Part shown: positions 8,881 to 17,430 of the stretch, piece by piece | How the letters are laid out: the number at the start of each line of letters is the position of its first letter | Numbering within the stretch: position 1 is the first letter of the stretch | Source of the DNA: Paracoccaceae bacterium | GTDB taxonomy: Bacteria; Pseudomonadota; Alphaproteobacteria; Rhodobacterales; Rhodobacteraceae | Reading direction: 5' to 3' | Length of the DNA: 64,000 nucleotides | NCBI GenBank assembly: GCA_002697345.1 | Contig: NZVE01000074.1 | Location: 43,225-107,224, forward strand | Notes under the pieces: generated by a model | The model's database searches: none | Told to the model about the DNA's origin: nothing | The model's input: the letters and a program-made list of their open reading frames with translations, nothing else | Position numbers and translations under genes: made by a program

Positions 8881-9635
8881 TACTGCACCTCTGCCAAAAG
8901 ATCAGAGTACCCATTGTTTTCTACTTGCAATGCTAATTCTGGACCACCAGATTTAATAATTCGACCGTCAGCCATAATGTGAACAAAGTCTGGTTTAATA
9001 TGGTCGAGCAACCGTTGATAGTGGGTTATAACAAGAAAGGATCTCCCCTTATCACGAAGAGCATTTACCCCGTCGGCAACTAATTTCATGGCATCAACAT
9101 CGAGGCCAGAATCGGTTTCATCTAGCACACACATCTTAGGCTCCAATAAAGCCATCTGTAAGATTTCATTTCTTTTTTTCTCACCACCAGAGAAACCTAC
9201 ATTTACAGGCCTCTTAAGCATTTCAGCATCTATTTTCAGTTCTTTTGCTTTCTCACGAACTAGCTTTAAAAAGTCGGCCGCACTTAACTCAGCTTCACCC
9301 CGAAATTTTCGCTGAGAGTTCATTGCCGTCCTTAAAAAAGTCATATTACCTACACCTGGAATTTCAACGGGGTATTGAAAAGCCAAAAAAAGGCCTGAGG
9401 CAGCTCTTTCTTCCGGCTCAAGTTCAAGAATGGGCTCGCCAGCTAATTCAACTTCACCATTCGTAACTTTATAACCTTTTTTCCCTGATAAAACGTAAGA
9501 GAGTGTTGATTTTCCAGACCCGTTTGGTCCCATAATTGCATGAACAGAGCCACTCTCTATTTCCAGGTTAATACCTTTTAAAATTTCTTTACTTTCTTCT
9601 TCAAGCTCAACTTTTAAATTTGTTATTTTTAACAT
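8880..9635 (-). CDS. sufC: Fe-S cluster assembly ATPase SufC
   Basis: An ABC-type ATPase (251 residues), cytosolic rather than a transporter, that drives conformational change in SufBC2D. Walker A is GPNGSGKST at residues 36-44, the signature is FSGGEKKRNE, and Walker B ends in VLDETDSGLDVD. It lies 103 nt downstream of sufB, a somewhat long gap for this operon, and overlaps sufD by one base. The ATG at 9635 begins MLKITNLKVE, the normal family start. Confidence 0.96.
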   Translation of the reverse strand: MLKITNLKVELEEESKEILKGINLEIESGSVHAIMGPNGSGKSTLSYVLSGKKGYKVTNGEVELAGEPILELEPEERAASGLFLAFQYPVEIPGVGNMTFLRTAMNSQRKFRGEAELSAADFLKLVREKAKELKIDAEMLKRPVNVGFSGGEKKRNEILQMALLEPKMCVLDETDSGLDVDAMKLVADGVNALRDKGRSFLVITHYQRLLDHIKPDFVHIMADGRIIKSGGPELALQVENNGYSDLLAEVQ

Positions 9636-9738
9636 TTATTTTCCTAGGTGATAATTAATTATATTTAGATAAGAGACTTCATAAAAACAGATTTATTTTT
9701 CATAAATCATTAAATTTTTCATTCAAAAACAGTTCATT

Positions 9739-11265
9739 TTATCCAACTGAACCCTCTAAACTTATTGCCACTAACTGTTGAGCTTCCATTGCAAATTCCA
9801 TTGGGAGTGCCTGGAGCACCTCCTTACAGAAACCATTGACTACCAATGCAACAGCATCTTCTTCATTCACGCCACGCTGCCTACAATAAAACAATTGATC
9901 ATCATCTACTTTAGAGGTAGTGGCCTCATGTTCAACTCGAGAAGAATTATTCTTAACTTCTATGTAAGGAACTGTATGTGCTCCACATTTGTTTCCTATA
10001 AGAAGAGAATCACATTGAGTGTAATTTCTACTACTTGTCGCCTTAGGGTGCATAGTAACCAAACCTCTATACGTATTTTGAGCTTTACCAGCACTAATTC
10101 CCTTGGAGACTATTCTACTTTTAGTATTTTTACCCAAGTGGATCATTTTTGTTCCTGTGTCAGCCTGTTGAAAATTATTTGCTATAGCAATCGAGTAAAA
10201 CTCTCCCTGCGACTCGTTACCTCTTAATATACAGCTAGGATACTTCCAAGTTACAGCCGAACCAGTCTCAACTTGCGTCCACATAACCTTTGACCTATCC
10301 CCACGACAGTCAGCTCTTTTAGTTACAAAGTTATAAATTCCTCCCAAGCCATTTTCATCACCGGGATACCAGTTTTGAACAGTTGAATACTTTACTTCTG
10401 CATCCTCTAATATCACCAACTCAACAATAGCAGCATGTAGCTGATTAGTATCTCTCTTTGGTGCTGTGCAACCCTCTAGATAAGAAACATAAGAGCCCTT
10501 TTCTGCAATTATTAGGGTACGTTCAAACTGCCCAGTATTTTCTGCATTTATTCGAAAATATGTACTAAGTTCCATGGGGCACCTAACACCTTCCGGTATG
10601 TAAACAAATGATCCGTCTGAAAAAACTGCTGAATTCAGTGTAGCAAAATAGTTATCGGTAACTGGCACAACTGAACCTAAATATTTCTTAACAAGTTCCG
10701 GGTAATCCGTGATAGCCTCAGAGATTGAACAAAAAATTACGCCAGCTTTTCGCAGTTCATCTTTAAATGTCGTACCGATTGATACAGAATCGAATACTGC
10801 ATCTACAGCAACTTTTCTTTCATCAAGGTTTACTTCTTCTGCCCCTTCAACGCCTGCCAGTATTAGTTGTTCTTTCAAAGGGATCCCAAGCTTTTTATAA
10901 GTTTCCAATAATTTCGGATCTACATCATCTAAAGACTTAGGCTTCTCAGCCATTGATTTTGGGGAAGCATAATAATAAATATCTTGATAATCTATTTTAG
11001 GGTAGTCCACCATTGCCCAATTGGGCTCTTCCATTTTTTCCCACCTCGAGAACGCATCTAATCTCCAGTTAGTCATCCATTCAGGTTCATTATTCTTTGC
11101 AGATATTAACCTAACTATATCCGAGTTGAGACCTTTTGGAGCATAATCCATTTCAATCTCTGTTTCCCAGCCATACTTATAGTGCCCTCCAACATTGCGA
11201 ACGGCCTCCACAGTTTCCTGATCAACTCCATCTTTAACTGAATCATTTGCTTCTAATGATGTCAT
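9739..11265 (-). CDS. sufB: Fe-S cluster assembly protein SufB
   Basis: SufB (508 residues) is the core scaffold subunit of SufBC2D where nascent clusters form. Recognisable family segments include [60 protein letters not shown] and the C-terminal [17 protein letters not shown]. Length is close to the usual 470-510. It lies 18 nt downstream of the IscS-like desulfurase gene. The N-terminus starts at ATG 11265. Confidence 0.96.
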   Translation of the reverse strand: MTSLEANDSVKDGVDQETVEAVRNVGGHYKYGWETEIEMDYAPKGLNSDIVRLISAKNNEPEWMTNWRLDAFSRWEKMEEPNWAMVDYPKIDYQDIYYYASPKSMAEKPKSLDDVDPKLLETYKKLGIPLKEQLILAGVEGAEEVNLDERKVAVDAVFDSVSIGTTFKDELRKAGVIFCSISEAITDYPELVKKYLGSVVPVTDNYFATLNSAVFSDGSFVYIPEGVRCPMELSTYFRINAENTGQFERTLIIAEKGSYVSYLEGCTAPKRDTNQLHAAIVELVILEDAEVKYSTVQNWYPGDENGLGGIYNFVTKRADCRGDRSKVMWTQVETGSAVTWKYPSCILRGNESQGEFYSIAIANNFQQADTGTKMIHLGKNTKSRIVSKGISAGKAQNTYRGLVTMHPKATSSRNYTQCDSLLIGNKCGAHTVPYIEVKNNSSRVEHEATTSKVDDDQLFYCRQRGVNEEDAVALVVNGFCKEVLQALPMEFAMEAQQLVAISLEGSVG

Positions 11266-11283
11266 AATATACTCCGATTAATG

Positions 11284-12336
11284 TTAAGTAGCCCTTGCTT
11301 GAAAAAATTTCTTAGAAGAGTTCCAAGAGTGAAAAAACTTCTCTATATCCTCAATATTTGTCTGCAGACCTAAACTTACCCTCACTGCAGATTTATTTAC
11401 TTCCTCAGTATAGCCCATAGCTTCTAAAACTTTACTTTTTCTAACTTTACCACTGGAACAAGCCGATCCAGCAGAAATTGAAAATCCTGCTAAATCCATT
11501 TGCATGACCTGTACTTCGCTTTTCCAACCAGGTACAGAGAAACAACTAGTATTTGGCAACCGATCAACTTTTTTACCAATTATAACGGTATCATCGGTTT
11601 CTGTTTCTATAAAGTCTTCTAATGTATCTCTAATCCCTGACACTTCATCCCACAGTCCCGCATTTAAATCTTTTGATGACGCCTCTGCTGCTGCTCCAAA
11701 ACCTGCGATAGCAATAACATTCTCTGTTCCAGCGCGAATTCCTTTCTCCTGACCTCCACCAATTATCAGAGGCTCTACGTCCAAATCACCATTTATTATT
11801 AGGGCACCAATTCCCTTTGGTCCACCGATCTTATGTCCAGAGATTACCCCCAATCCAATTCCAAGCCAAGAAAATGCCAAGGGTATTTTACCAAATGCCT
11901 GAGTTAAATCAGATGCCGCTAAATTTTTAGGTAAGTTCTGAATTATACCGGTCTCACTATTTGCTAACTGAAGTGCACTTTGAGTTGGGTTTTCAACTGT
12001 GACACGACCATCCATATTTGTTTTTAAAGTCGTTGAAATCCATGCCAAAACAGCATCATGCTCAACTTTAGACCCTAGTAATTTTTTTTCCTTGAACGCC
12101 AATGCACACGCTTCAGTTGCACTCGAAGTAAAAATTATTTTTGCATTAGATGCCCCTAAAGCCTGCGCAACCTGTGCCCTAGCGCGTTCCACTATACCTT
12201 TTGCTTTTCTACCTTCTAAATGTATAGAAGATGGATTTCCAAATTCATCTATTACTGCAAGCATAGCGTCTTTTGCTTCCTTACGAAGAGGAGTACTAGC
12301 GTTATGATCTAAATAAATACGTTGCAACAATTTCAC
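11284..12336 (-). CDS. IscS/NifS-type cysteine desulfurase of the suf operon
   Basis: A second, group I-like cysteine desulfurase of about 350 residues placed between the Rrf2 regulator and sufB. It keeps the PLP lysine (Lys169 in SGHKIGGPKG), the substrate-binding His93 and the persulfide cysteine Cys293 in SAGSACSSG. It is 30-50 residues shorter than IscS, as in other alphaproteobacterial suf operons. The start is uncertain: GTG at 12336 lies inside the AAGGTG ribosome-like sequence, so an in-frame TTG at 12327, 7 nt after it, may be the true start (347 aa). With SufS downstream, the operon encodes two desulfurases. Confidence 0.9.
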   Translation of the reverse strand: MKLLQRIYLDHNASTPLRKEAKDAMLAVIDEFGNPSSIHLEGRKAKGIVERARAQVAQALGASNAKIIFTSSATEACALAFKEKKLLGSKVEHDAVLAWISTTLKTNMDGRVTVENPTQSALQLANSETGIIQNLPKNLAASDLTQAFGKIPLAFSWLGIGLGVISGHKIGGPKGIGALIINGDLDVEPLIIGGGQEKGIRAGTENVIAIAGFGAAAEASSKDLNAGLWDEVSGIRDTLEDFIETETDDTVIIGKKVDRLPNTSCFSVPGWKSEVQVMQMDLAGFSISAGSACSSGKVRKSKVLEAMGYTEEVNKSAVRVSLGLQTNIEDIEKFFHSWNSSKKFFQARAT

Positions 12337-12362
12337 CTTACAGTTCGAACCAAATTTTAATA

Positions 12363-12824
12363 CTATTCATCATCAATCACTGTGAACAATGTAGGCACAG
12401 CAGGACATGGTGTAAGACCATTTTGAGCAACGTCTGATAGACGAATTTGATGCAAAAAAACATATACGTGCGCCGACAAACTTTCCCACAAGCGGTTCGA
12501 CAAAGATTGCGCTTTAGAACCTGATAAAGCACCTGAAACACCCGCACCCGTATGGAGTGCATTTACCGTTTCATCAACTGCTGCTAGGATTTCTGTTACT
12601 CGAATAATCTCTGGAGACTTTGCTAATTTATACCCTCCACTAGGACCCCTAACAGATTCCACTATACCGGCTCGCCTCAACTTAACAAATAATTGTTCTA
12701 AATAATGCAAAGAAAGGTTTTGACGCTTTGACAGGTCACTTAAATTAACCACATCACCAGAATCGATCTGCGCTATATCGGCCAATGCGATCATAGCGTA
12801 CCTGCCTTTAGTACTTAGTTTCAC
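12363..12824 (-). CDS. iscR: Rrf2-family Fe-S regulator, IscR type lacking the cysteine triad
   Basis: The first gene of the suf operon, 153 residues, with the Rrf2 winged-helix beginning MKLSTKGRYAMIAL and the wing motif RGPSGGYKLA. E. coli IscR ligates its cluster with three cysteines between the dimerisation helix and the NxLW region; here that stretch (about residues 88-108) has none, and the only cysteine is Cys140 near the C-terminus. Rhodobacterales IscR is reported to bind a cluster by an unusual scheme, so this is probably a clade feature. I chose the GTG at 12824 because AAGGA lies 7 nt ahead and it gives the standard N-terminus. A TTG at 12863 would add 13 residues. Confidence 0.92.
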   Translation of the reverse strand: MKLSTKGRYAMIALADIAQIDSGDVVNLSDLSKRQNLSLHYLEQLFVKLRRAGIVESVRGPSGGYKLAKSPEIIRVTEILAAVDETVNALHTGAGVSGALSGSKAQSLSNRLWESLSAHVYVFLHQIRLSDVAQNGLTPCPAVPTLFTVIDDE

Positions 12825-12905
12825 TCTTAATCCTTCGAATTTTATTGACCTCAGCCGACGCAACCATTAACGGTTTTGTTAAATAAGCCATGGTTATTTT
12901 TCTAC

Positions 12906-12922
12906 TTTAGAATGATTCTAAA
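12906..12922. promoter_or_regulatory. Irr-type iron control element (ICE box)
   Basis: TTTAGAATGATTCTAAA is a perfect 17-bp palindrome with a single central base. It matches the TTTAGAA-N3-TTCTAAA pattern known for the iron/haem regulator Irr in alphaproteobacteria. It lies in the divergent region between iscR and the hydrolase gene and covers the predicted -10 box of the suf promoter, the position expected for a repressor. I found no second copy by eye in the window. Confidence 0.8.
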
Positions 12923-12943
12923 CTACATATTTGTTACAGTCAA
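12915..12943 (-). promoter_or_regulatory. Predicted sigma-70-type promoter of the suf operon
   Basis: Read on the minus strand: TTGACT (-35, 12943-12938), a 17-bp spacer, then TAGAAT (-10, 12920-12915). Spacing and both hexamers are near consensus. The -10 lies inside the Irr-type palindrome. The leader to the iscR GTG is about 85 nt. Confidence 0.65.
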
Positions 12944-12958
12944 GAATGACCTTATATT
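12931..12958 (+). promoter_or_regulatory. Predicted divergent promoter for the alpha/beta hydrolase gene
   Basis: On the plus strand TTGTTA (12931-12936), a 16-bp spacer, and TATATT (12953-12958) form a plausible promoter 25 bp upstream of the hydrolase ATG. Its -35 abuts the Irr-type box, so the site could also affect this gene. Confidence 0.4.
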
Positions 12959-12983
12959 AAAACTATATTTAAGGACCAACTAA

Positions 12984-13640
12984 ATGCCCGAAGTAATATT
13001 TCCAGGACCCGAAGGTCGATTGCAAGGCAGATATCATCCAAATAAAACAAAAGACGCGCCAATAGCAATCATTCTACATCCTAGTCCTAAGTTTGGTGGG
13101 ACCATGAATAATCGTGTGGTTTATAATTTACATTACAAATTTTATAATATGGGATTTAATGTATTGAGATTTAACTTTCGTGGCGTTGGACGAAGCCAGG
13201 GAGATTTTGACGAAGGCGTTGGAGAGTTGTCAGATGCCGCATCAGCTTTAGATTATTTGCAATCAATGAACCAAAACACCAAACATTGTTGGGTCGCTGG
13301 CTTTAGTTTTGGTGGATGGATAGGTATGCAATTGCTAATGCGAAGGCCTGAAGTTACAGGTTTTATAACAGTATCCCCCCCACACGGGCCAGGTTATGAT
13401 TACAGCTTTCTTGCACCATGCCCTGCTTCTGGCTTAATTATAAACGGCTCAAAAGATCGAGTTTCAGCTCCTGAGGACACCGTAACGCTTGTTGAAAAGC
13501 TTCACGAACAAAAAGGGATAACAATTACTCACCAAGAGGTCCCAGAAGCTAATCATTTTTTCGAAGGAGATCATTTAAACACGTTACTTAGTTCAACAGA
13601 AACATATGTAAAAAGACGGTTAACAGAAAATACTCGGTAA
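12984..13640 (+). CDS. Alpha/beta hydrolase
   Basis: A 218-residue serine hydrolase of the short dienelactone-hydrolase-like type. The nucleophile Ser108 lies in the elbow GFSFGG, with Asp158 (NGSKDRV) and His191 (EANHFF) as the likely triad. HPSPKFGGTMNN near residue 32 probably forms the oxyanion region. It has no signal peptide. It is divergent from the suf operon, and a homologue sits beside suf in many Rhodobacterales, so the pairing is conserved though its substrate is unknown. AAGGAC precedes the ATG. Confidence 0.88.
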   Translation: MPEVIFPGPEGRLQGRYHPNKTKDAPIAIILHPSPKFGGTMNNRVVYNLHYKFYNMGFNVLRFNFRGVGRSQGDFDEGVGELSDAASALDYLQSMNQNTKHCWVAGFSFGGWIGMQLLMRRPEVTGFITVSPPHGPGYDYSFLAPCPASGLIINGSKDRVSAPEDTVTLVEKLHEQKGITITHQEVPEANHFFEGDHLNTLLSSTETYVKRRLTENTR

Positions 13641-13662
13641 ATGACAGAAAAGACTGGATATT

Positions 13663-14283
13663 TTGAGAAATAATGTTCCAATAATCCTTCTAGCAGGCGG
13701 GTCTTCATCCAGGATGAGGGGAACAGATAAACTATTAAAAGAAATAGATGGCGTTTCTCTTTTGAGAAACCGAGCTCTTGTTTGTTTAAATGCCACGAAT
13801 GGTAAAGTTTTTATTACTATCCCCCCAAATCACCCTGAGAGAGTTGCTCAAGTATCAGATCTACCAGTTAGTATAGTATTAACTGAAGGGTCAAAGTTAG
13901 GCTTATCACACTCTATAAAAAGGGGGTTATTGAAAATTTCAAACACAGAAGTGATGTTAATATTAGCAGATTTAATAAAGCTATCCAGCACAGATTTACT
14001 TAATGTTTTTAAAGCCTCCAAAACTAACGACAGTGACATTATTAGGGGAATTAACGAGAATGGAGTAGCTGGGCACCCAGTGTTAGTAAGGAACACAGTA
14101 TTCAAAGAATTAAAAAATCTGTCGGGCGAACAAGGGGCTAACTCTATTTTGAAAGAACACATTGAAAATACAACTTATGTAAAACTACCTAATAATAATG
14201 CTACTTTTGACTTAGATACTCCTGAAGAGTGGGATGCGTGGCAAAAAGATAATTTAACGCAAAAGAAATTTTTAAAAAACTAA
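13663..14283 (+). CDS. MobA/MocA-like NTP transferase
   Basis: A 206-residue nucleotidyltransferase of the MobA-like family. The signature LAGGSSSRMRGTDKLL spans residues 10-25, and a conserved region GHPVLV with nearby DLDTPEEW is near the end. MocA members transfer CMP to molybdopterin and MobA members transfer GMP; which activity applies here cannot be told. No in-frame ATG precedes the signature, so translation must begin at TTG 13663. A Mo/W formate dehydrogenase and a CoxG-like protein are encoded nearby, which would fit a cofactor role. Confidence 0.78.
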   Translation: MRNNVPIILLAGGSSSRMRGTDKLLKEIDGVSLLRNRALVCLNATNGKVFITIPPNHPERVAQVSDLPVSIVLTEGSKLGLSHSIKRGLLKISNTEVMLILADLIKLSSTDLLNVFKASKTNDSDIIRGINENGVAGHPVLVRNTVFKELKNLSGEQGANSILKEHIENTTYVKLPNNNATFDLDTPEEWDAWQKDNLTQKKFLKN

Positions 14284-14286
14284 CAC

Positions 14287-14751
14287 TTACGATAACTTAA
14301 TGAGATATTTGTGTAATCCAGTTAAAACCAAAATAGAACTTTGATTATATGTACGAGTACTTAAAACCATAGTACCAGTAGTCTTTGATGGACATAACTT
14401 TTTGATCTCAAACTCTGCATAAAGCGTATCTCCACAGTAAACAGGTTTTATAAACTTACTTGACTGCTCAACGAACCCAATTAGGTTTTCACCTAACTGA
14501 TGCGCAAGGGGCGTAGCTCCAATAGAGGATTGGATTAAAGTTAAAAAACCGTGGGCATATAGTTTTTCATGTCCAATTCTTTTTAAAAATTCTTTATCAT
14601 AATGAAGGGGAGCATTATCTCCACTAGCGGCCTGAAAAGCAGAAAAAAGACCTTCCGTAATTGTCCTGGCAGGCGCACGAAAAATTTCTCCCACAGAAAA
14701 ATCATTGAACAATCTAAGTGGAACCATCTGGTGACTGGCGGGTGTAAACAT
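14287..14751 (-). CDS. MaoC-like hotdog-fold dehydratase
   Basis: A 154-residue hotdog-fold protein of the MaoC/R-specific enoyl-CoA hydratase family. The catalytic pair is Asp45 and His50 in GDNAPLHYD, followed by the hydratase segment YAHGFLTL. Such proteins hydrate enoyl-CoA or related thioesters. It is convergent with the MobA-like gene with only 3 nt between stops. The substrate is not identifiable from sequence. Confidence 0.85.
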   Translation of the reverse strand: MFTPASHQMVPLRLFNDFSVGEIFRAPARTITEGLFSAFQAASGDNAPLHYDKEFLKRIGHEKLYAHGFLTLIQSSIGATPLAHQLGENLIGFVEQSSKFIKPVYCGDTLYAEFEIKKLCPSKTTGTMVLSTRTYNQSSILVLTGLHKYLIKLS

Positions 14752-14812
14752 TAATATGCACCTTCGTACTGTAAACTAAAAACGATAGTACGAAAATCTT
14801 GAAAAGTATATT

Positions 14813-15535
14813 CTAAAAGTTTAGGAACTTTTCTGGATAATCTGACATTATCATGTCTACTCCAAATCTATTCATTTTTTCATACTTGGCTCTATTATTC
14901 ACGGTATAAACTCTAATCTTTAAACCTTCCCCATGTAATGCTCTAACTTGACTTAAGTTCAAATAATCGGCGTTCAAATGCCATGCATTGAGATTTAACT
15001 CTCGTGATATATCTTGCCAGCTCTCTGGGAGTCTTTCAGAAATTAAGGCATGCCTGTAACTCGGGATAACTTTAATAGATTTGGCAATTAATTTTCTTGA
15101 AAAGCTAGAAATTATTATTTTTTTTGGATCCCGATTGCTTAATTCTTCTGATAAAATAGTCACCACTTTGTCTGGATTAGTCTTATCACACTTAAGTTCA
15201 TAATTAATATTGACTTCATGACTATCTTGCCAATTCAAAAGCTGTTGAAAAGACAAAACTTTTTCATTAGAGAACTCTTTGCCCTTCCAGCTACCAGCAT
15301 CAAGGCTTTGAATCTCCTCAAGTGTTAAGGACGACAAAGCAACTGAGCCAGAAATAGTCCTACCTAAATTAGTATCATGGAAAATAACTAACTTTTCATC
15401 AGATGATAAATTTAAATCAGTTTCTATCCATGAAACGCCTAAAGCTAGAGCGGCATTAAATGCGCGCATAGTATTCTCGGGAAAATTGCCACTAGCGCCG
15501 CGATGAGCACAAAAAGTACTTTTAATAATATTCAT
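14813..15535 (-). CDS. ugpQ: Glycerophosphodiester phosphodiesterase
   Basis: A 240-residue GDPD TIM-barrel enzyme that hydrolyses glycerophosphodiesters to glycerol-3-phosphate and an alcohol. Motifs are AHRGASGNFPENT (His11, Arg12, Glu20), the metal ligands Glu38/Asp40 in IETDLN, and catalytic His53 in FHDTNLGRT. There is no signal peptide, pointing to a cytoplasmic UgpQ-like enzyme. It could help phosphate or choline recycling in seawater, an inference. The ugp transport genes are not in the window. Confidence 0.9.
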   Translation of the reverse strand: MNIIKSTFCAHRGASGNFPENTMRAFNAALALGVSWIETDLNLSSDEKLVIFHDTNLGRTISGSVALSSLTLEEIQSLDAGSWKGKEFSNEKVLSFQQLLNWQDSHEVNINYELKCDKTNPDKVVTILSEELSNRDPKKIIISSFSRKLIAKSIKVIPSYRHALISERLPESWQDISRELNLNAWHLNADYLNLSQVRALHGEGLKIRVYTVNNRAKYEKMNRFGVDMIMSDYPEKFLNF

Positions 15536-15576
15536 AGTAAAGCTCCAAAAAACTCAAGGAATTAGCATCCCAAAAC

Positions 15577-16491
15577 CTATTTTATATTTGCTAAAAATAC
15601 ACCAAAACCCACCAAAATAGCACCATAGACACTGCTCCAACTCCAATCTCCACCTAATAAAACAACAATAATCATAACGTAAAAAGGTGCAGCATTAACA
15701 TGTATAGACGTTACAGCCACACCAACTTTACTTACTGCTAATATATATAACCACTGAGATAATATTATACCAAAAAAAGCATGCACAATTAATGCCAAAT
15801 AAAATTTACTTTCATTAAATGCTACTGGAATTTCCTGATAACCCAAGGTGACACTAAAGATTAAAATTGTACCTAAAAATATAAGAGCACCAACACAACT
15901 CGTTGCTGTACGGCCTAATGCCGTCATACCAGGTAACATTTTTACACTCGCACGAGTACCCCAAGCATAACAAAAAGACGCAAATACTACCGACAGTCCT
16001 CCATACAAGGTAGAGCCCTTACTTGCACCCAGACCTATTGCTACGATTCCACCAAGGATCGCGATTATTATACCACATACAAAAGTCCACTTAAGCTTTC
16101 TCCCGTCCAAAAGAACTTCTAATATCGCTGCGAAAGCTGGTGCAGCGGCAGATGCAACAGCAACTGTAACTGGGTCAGTTAGCGATTGGGCTTTTATAAA
16201 AAAATAACCCGAAAAACCCAAGCCAATCATGCCGATAAAAATCGCTTTAGGCCATGGTGTTGAAATAAGAGCATCGGCGCCCTCCATGAGCCCCCATACG
16301 GTTACCAACACAATAACAGCCAAGAATATCCTAATTGTGATTACAGGCAATGGATTCCATATTTCTAACAGAATTTCAGCCGCTGGAAAACCTAATGACC
16401 AGAAGAATACAGCCATCATTGCTAAAGCATTTGCTTGAACAACTTCCTTTAAAGAGCCTGCGGCCTTGTCTGTATTGACTTTTCTAATCAT
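15577..16491 (-). CDS. EamA/DMT-family transporter
   Basis: A 304-residue membrane protein with about ten transmembrane helices in two EamA repeats (roughly 20-150 and 160-300), the drug/metabolite transporter fold. Glycine-rich helices such as GIIIAILGGIVAIGLG and a C-terminal helix GAILVGFGVFLANIK are typical. It probably exports amino acids, purines or similar metabolites, but the substrate cannot be inferred. It may be co-transcribed with the downstream GDPD gene (41-bp gap). Confidence 0.88.
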   Translation of the reverse strand: MIRKVNTDKAAGSLKEVVQANALAMMAVFFWSLGFPAAEILLEIWNPLPVITIRIFLAVIVLVTVWGLMEGADALISTPWPKAIFIGMIGLGFSGYFFIKAQSLTDPVTVAVASAAAPAFAAILEVLLDGRKLKWTFVCGIIIAILGGIVAIGLGASKGSTLYGGLSVVFASFCYAWGTRASVKMLPGMTALGRTATSCVGALIFLGTILIFSVTLGYQEIPVAFNESKFYLALIVHAFFGIILSQWLYILAVSKVGVAVTSIHVNAAPFYVMIIVVLLGGDWSWSSVYGAILVGFGVFLANIK

Positions 16492-16649
16492 CTACGAATC
16501 TCGTTAAGTATCTAGAGAGGTCGGATAGCTTAACAATAATGAAATATCTACAACTATTGAGACAAACGAAATGTCGCTACTAGAACAGGTATATAAAACA
16601 CAAAAAAATAACAGCTAAAGTATGACGCCTATAGTATTTTAGAGAAGAA

Positions 16650-17090
16650 TTACTTTGATACAATTTTGGCCAAGTCTGTAAAAAACTTTTTAGATAGCTT
16701 TTTAACAAGTCTTATTATCACTTGATCACCTAATTTTGTTACTTTCTCACCAAATTGAACTTTTGAGGTATAACTTAATATAGTTCCTTGATCGTATGGC
16801 TTTAAATTCACCCTTACCCATCCTCTAGACATCTTAGTTAATCGTCCCTTTCCCTCTCCTATCAGTAAAAAAGTCTCTGGAGCACCATGGTTATTCAACA
16901 CAACTCGACCTAATAGTTTTAACTTTATAACACCTAATTTTACAGCAACTTTGATTTCGAGTTCATTAATCGATATCCTAACTAAATCTTCACAACCAGG
17001 GATACATTTTTGAAGAATCAATTCATCGTTAAGAGCACAGTAAATGTCATTAACAGTAGCTGGTATTTTAATTTCATCTTTTAATTCCAC
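16650..17090 (-). CDS. CoxG-like SRPBCC family protein
   Basis: A 146-residue START/SRPBCC-fold protein resembling carbon monoxide dehydrogenase subunit G (CoxG), with the family segment LNDELILQKCIPGCEDL near residues 20-37. CoxG proteins accompany Mo-hydroxylases and may anchor them at the membrane, but no coxLMS genes are in the window. The family normally starts MELxxE, which is obtained from GTG 17090 with GGA 7 nt ahead; a TTG at 17102 would add four residues. It lies 105 nt downstream of tRNA-Leu(CAA). Confidence 0.78.
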   Translation of the reverse strand: MELKDEIKIPATVNDIYCALNDELILQKCIPGCEDLVRISINELEIKVAVKLGVIKLKLLGRVVLNNHGAPETFLLIGEGKGRLTKMSRGWVRVNLKPYDQGTILSYTSKVQFGEKVTKLGDQVIIRLVKKLSKKFFTDLAKIVSK

Positions 17091-17195
17091 ATTTCGATCC
17101 AATTTATCAGTTTTTTTGTAAATCAGGGCTGGAAAAGTGACATCCGATCTCTTGGCCGTTAATAATTAAAAAACCAGATCTAATTATCATTTTTG

Positions 17196-17280
17196 TGGTA
17201 CCCGAGGTCGGACTCGAACCGACAAGCCTTTCGGCGGGGGATTTTGAATCCCCTGCGTCTACCAATTCCGCCACTCGGGC
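17196..17280 (-). tRNA. tRNA-Leu (anticodon CAA)
   Basis: An 85-nt class II tRNA with a long variable arm. The acceptor stem GCCCGAG pairs with CTCGGGT, the D-arm contains GGCGGAATTGGTAGACGC, the anticodon loop TTCAAAA gives CAA, the T-arm is GTCGGTTCGAGTCCGAC, and CCA is encoded. It reads UUG leucine codons. Confidence 0.97.
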
Positions 17281-17383
17281 CTTGAGTATGCTTTCACTAT
17301 ATTCAAGATTGGATATGATTTATCTAAGCATTCTCCAAAGGTCAATCTGCCTATTGAACTTAAACACCCAAAGCCTTACCTTA

Positions 17384-17400
17384 GTAACTAACTTAGTTAC
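17384..17400. promoter_or_regulatory. Perfect 17-bp palindrome upstream of the glutathione peroxidase cluster
   Basis: GTAACTAACTTAGTTAC is a perfect inverted repeat (8+1+8), 30 bp before the gpx start codon. The position and symmetry fit an operator for a dimeric repressor or a redox-sensing regulator. No family can be assigned from the sequence alone. Confidence 0.5.
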
Positions 17401-17430
17401 AATAAAAATTATGTTTAGGTCATTAGATTA

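Noticed and set aside
12865..12885. CtrA-like TTAA-N8-TTAA upstream of iscR
   Set aside because: The spacing is 8 rather than the 7 of the CtrA consensus, and such motifs are common in AT-rich DNA.
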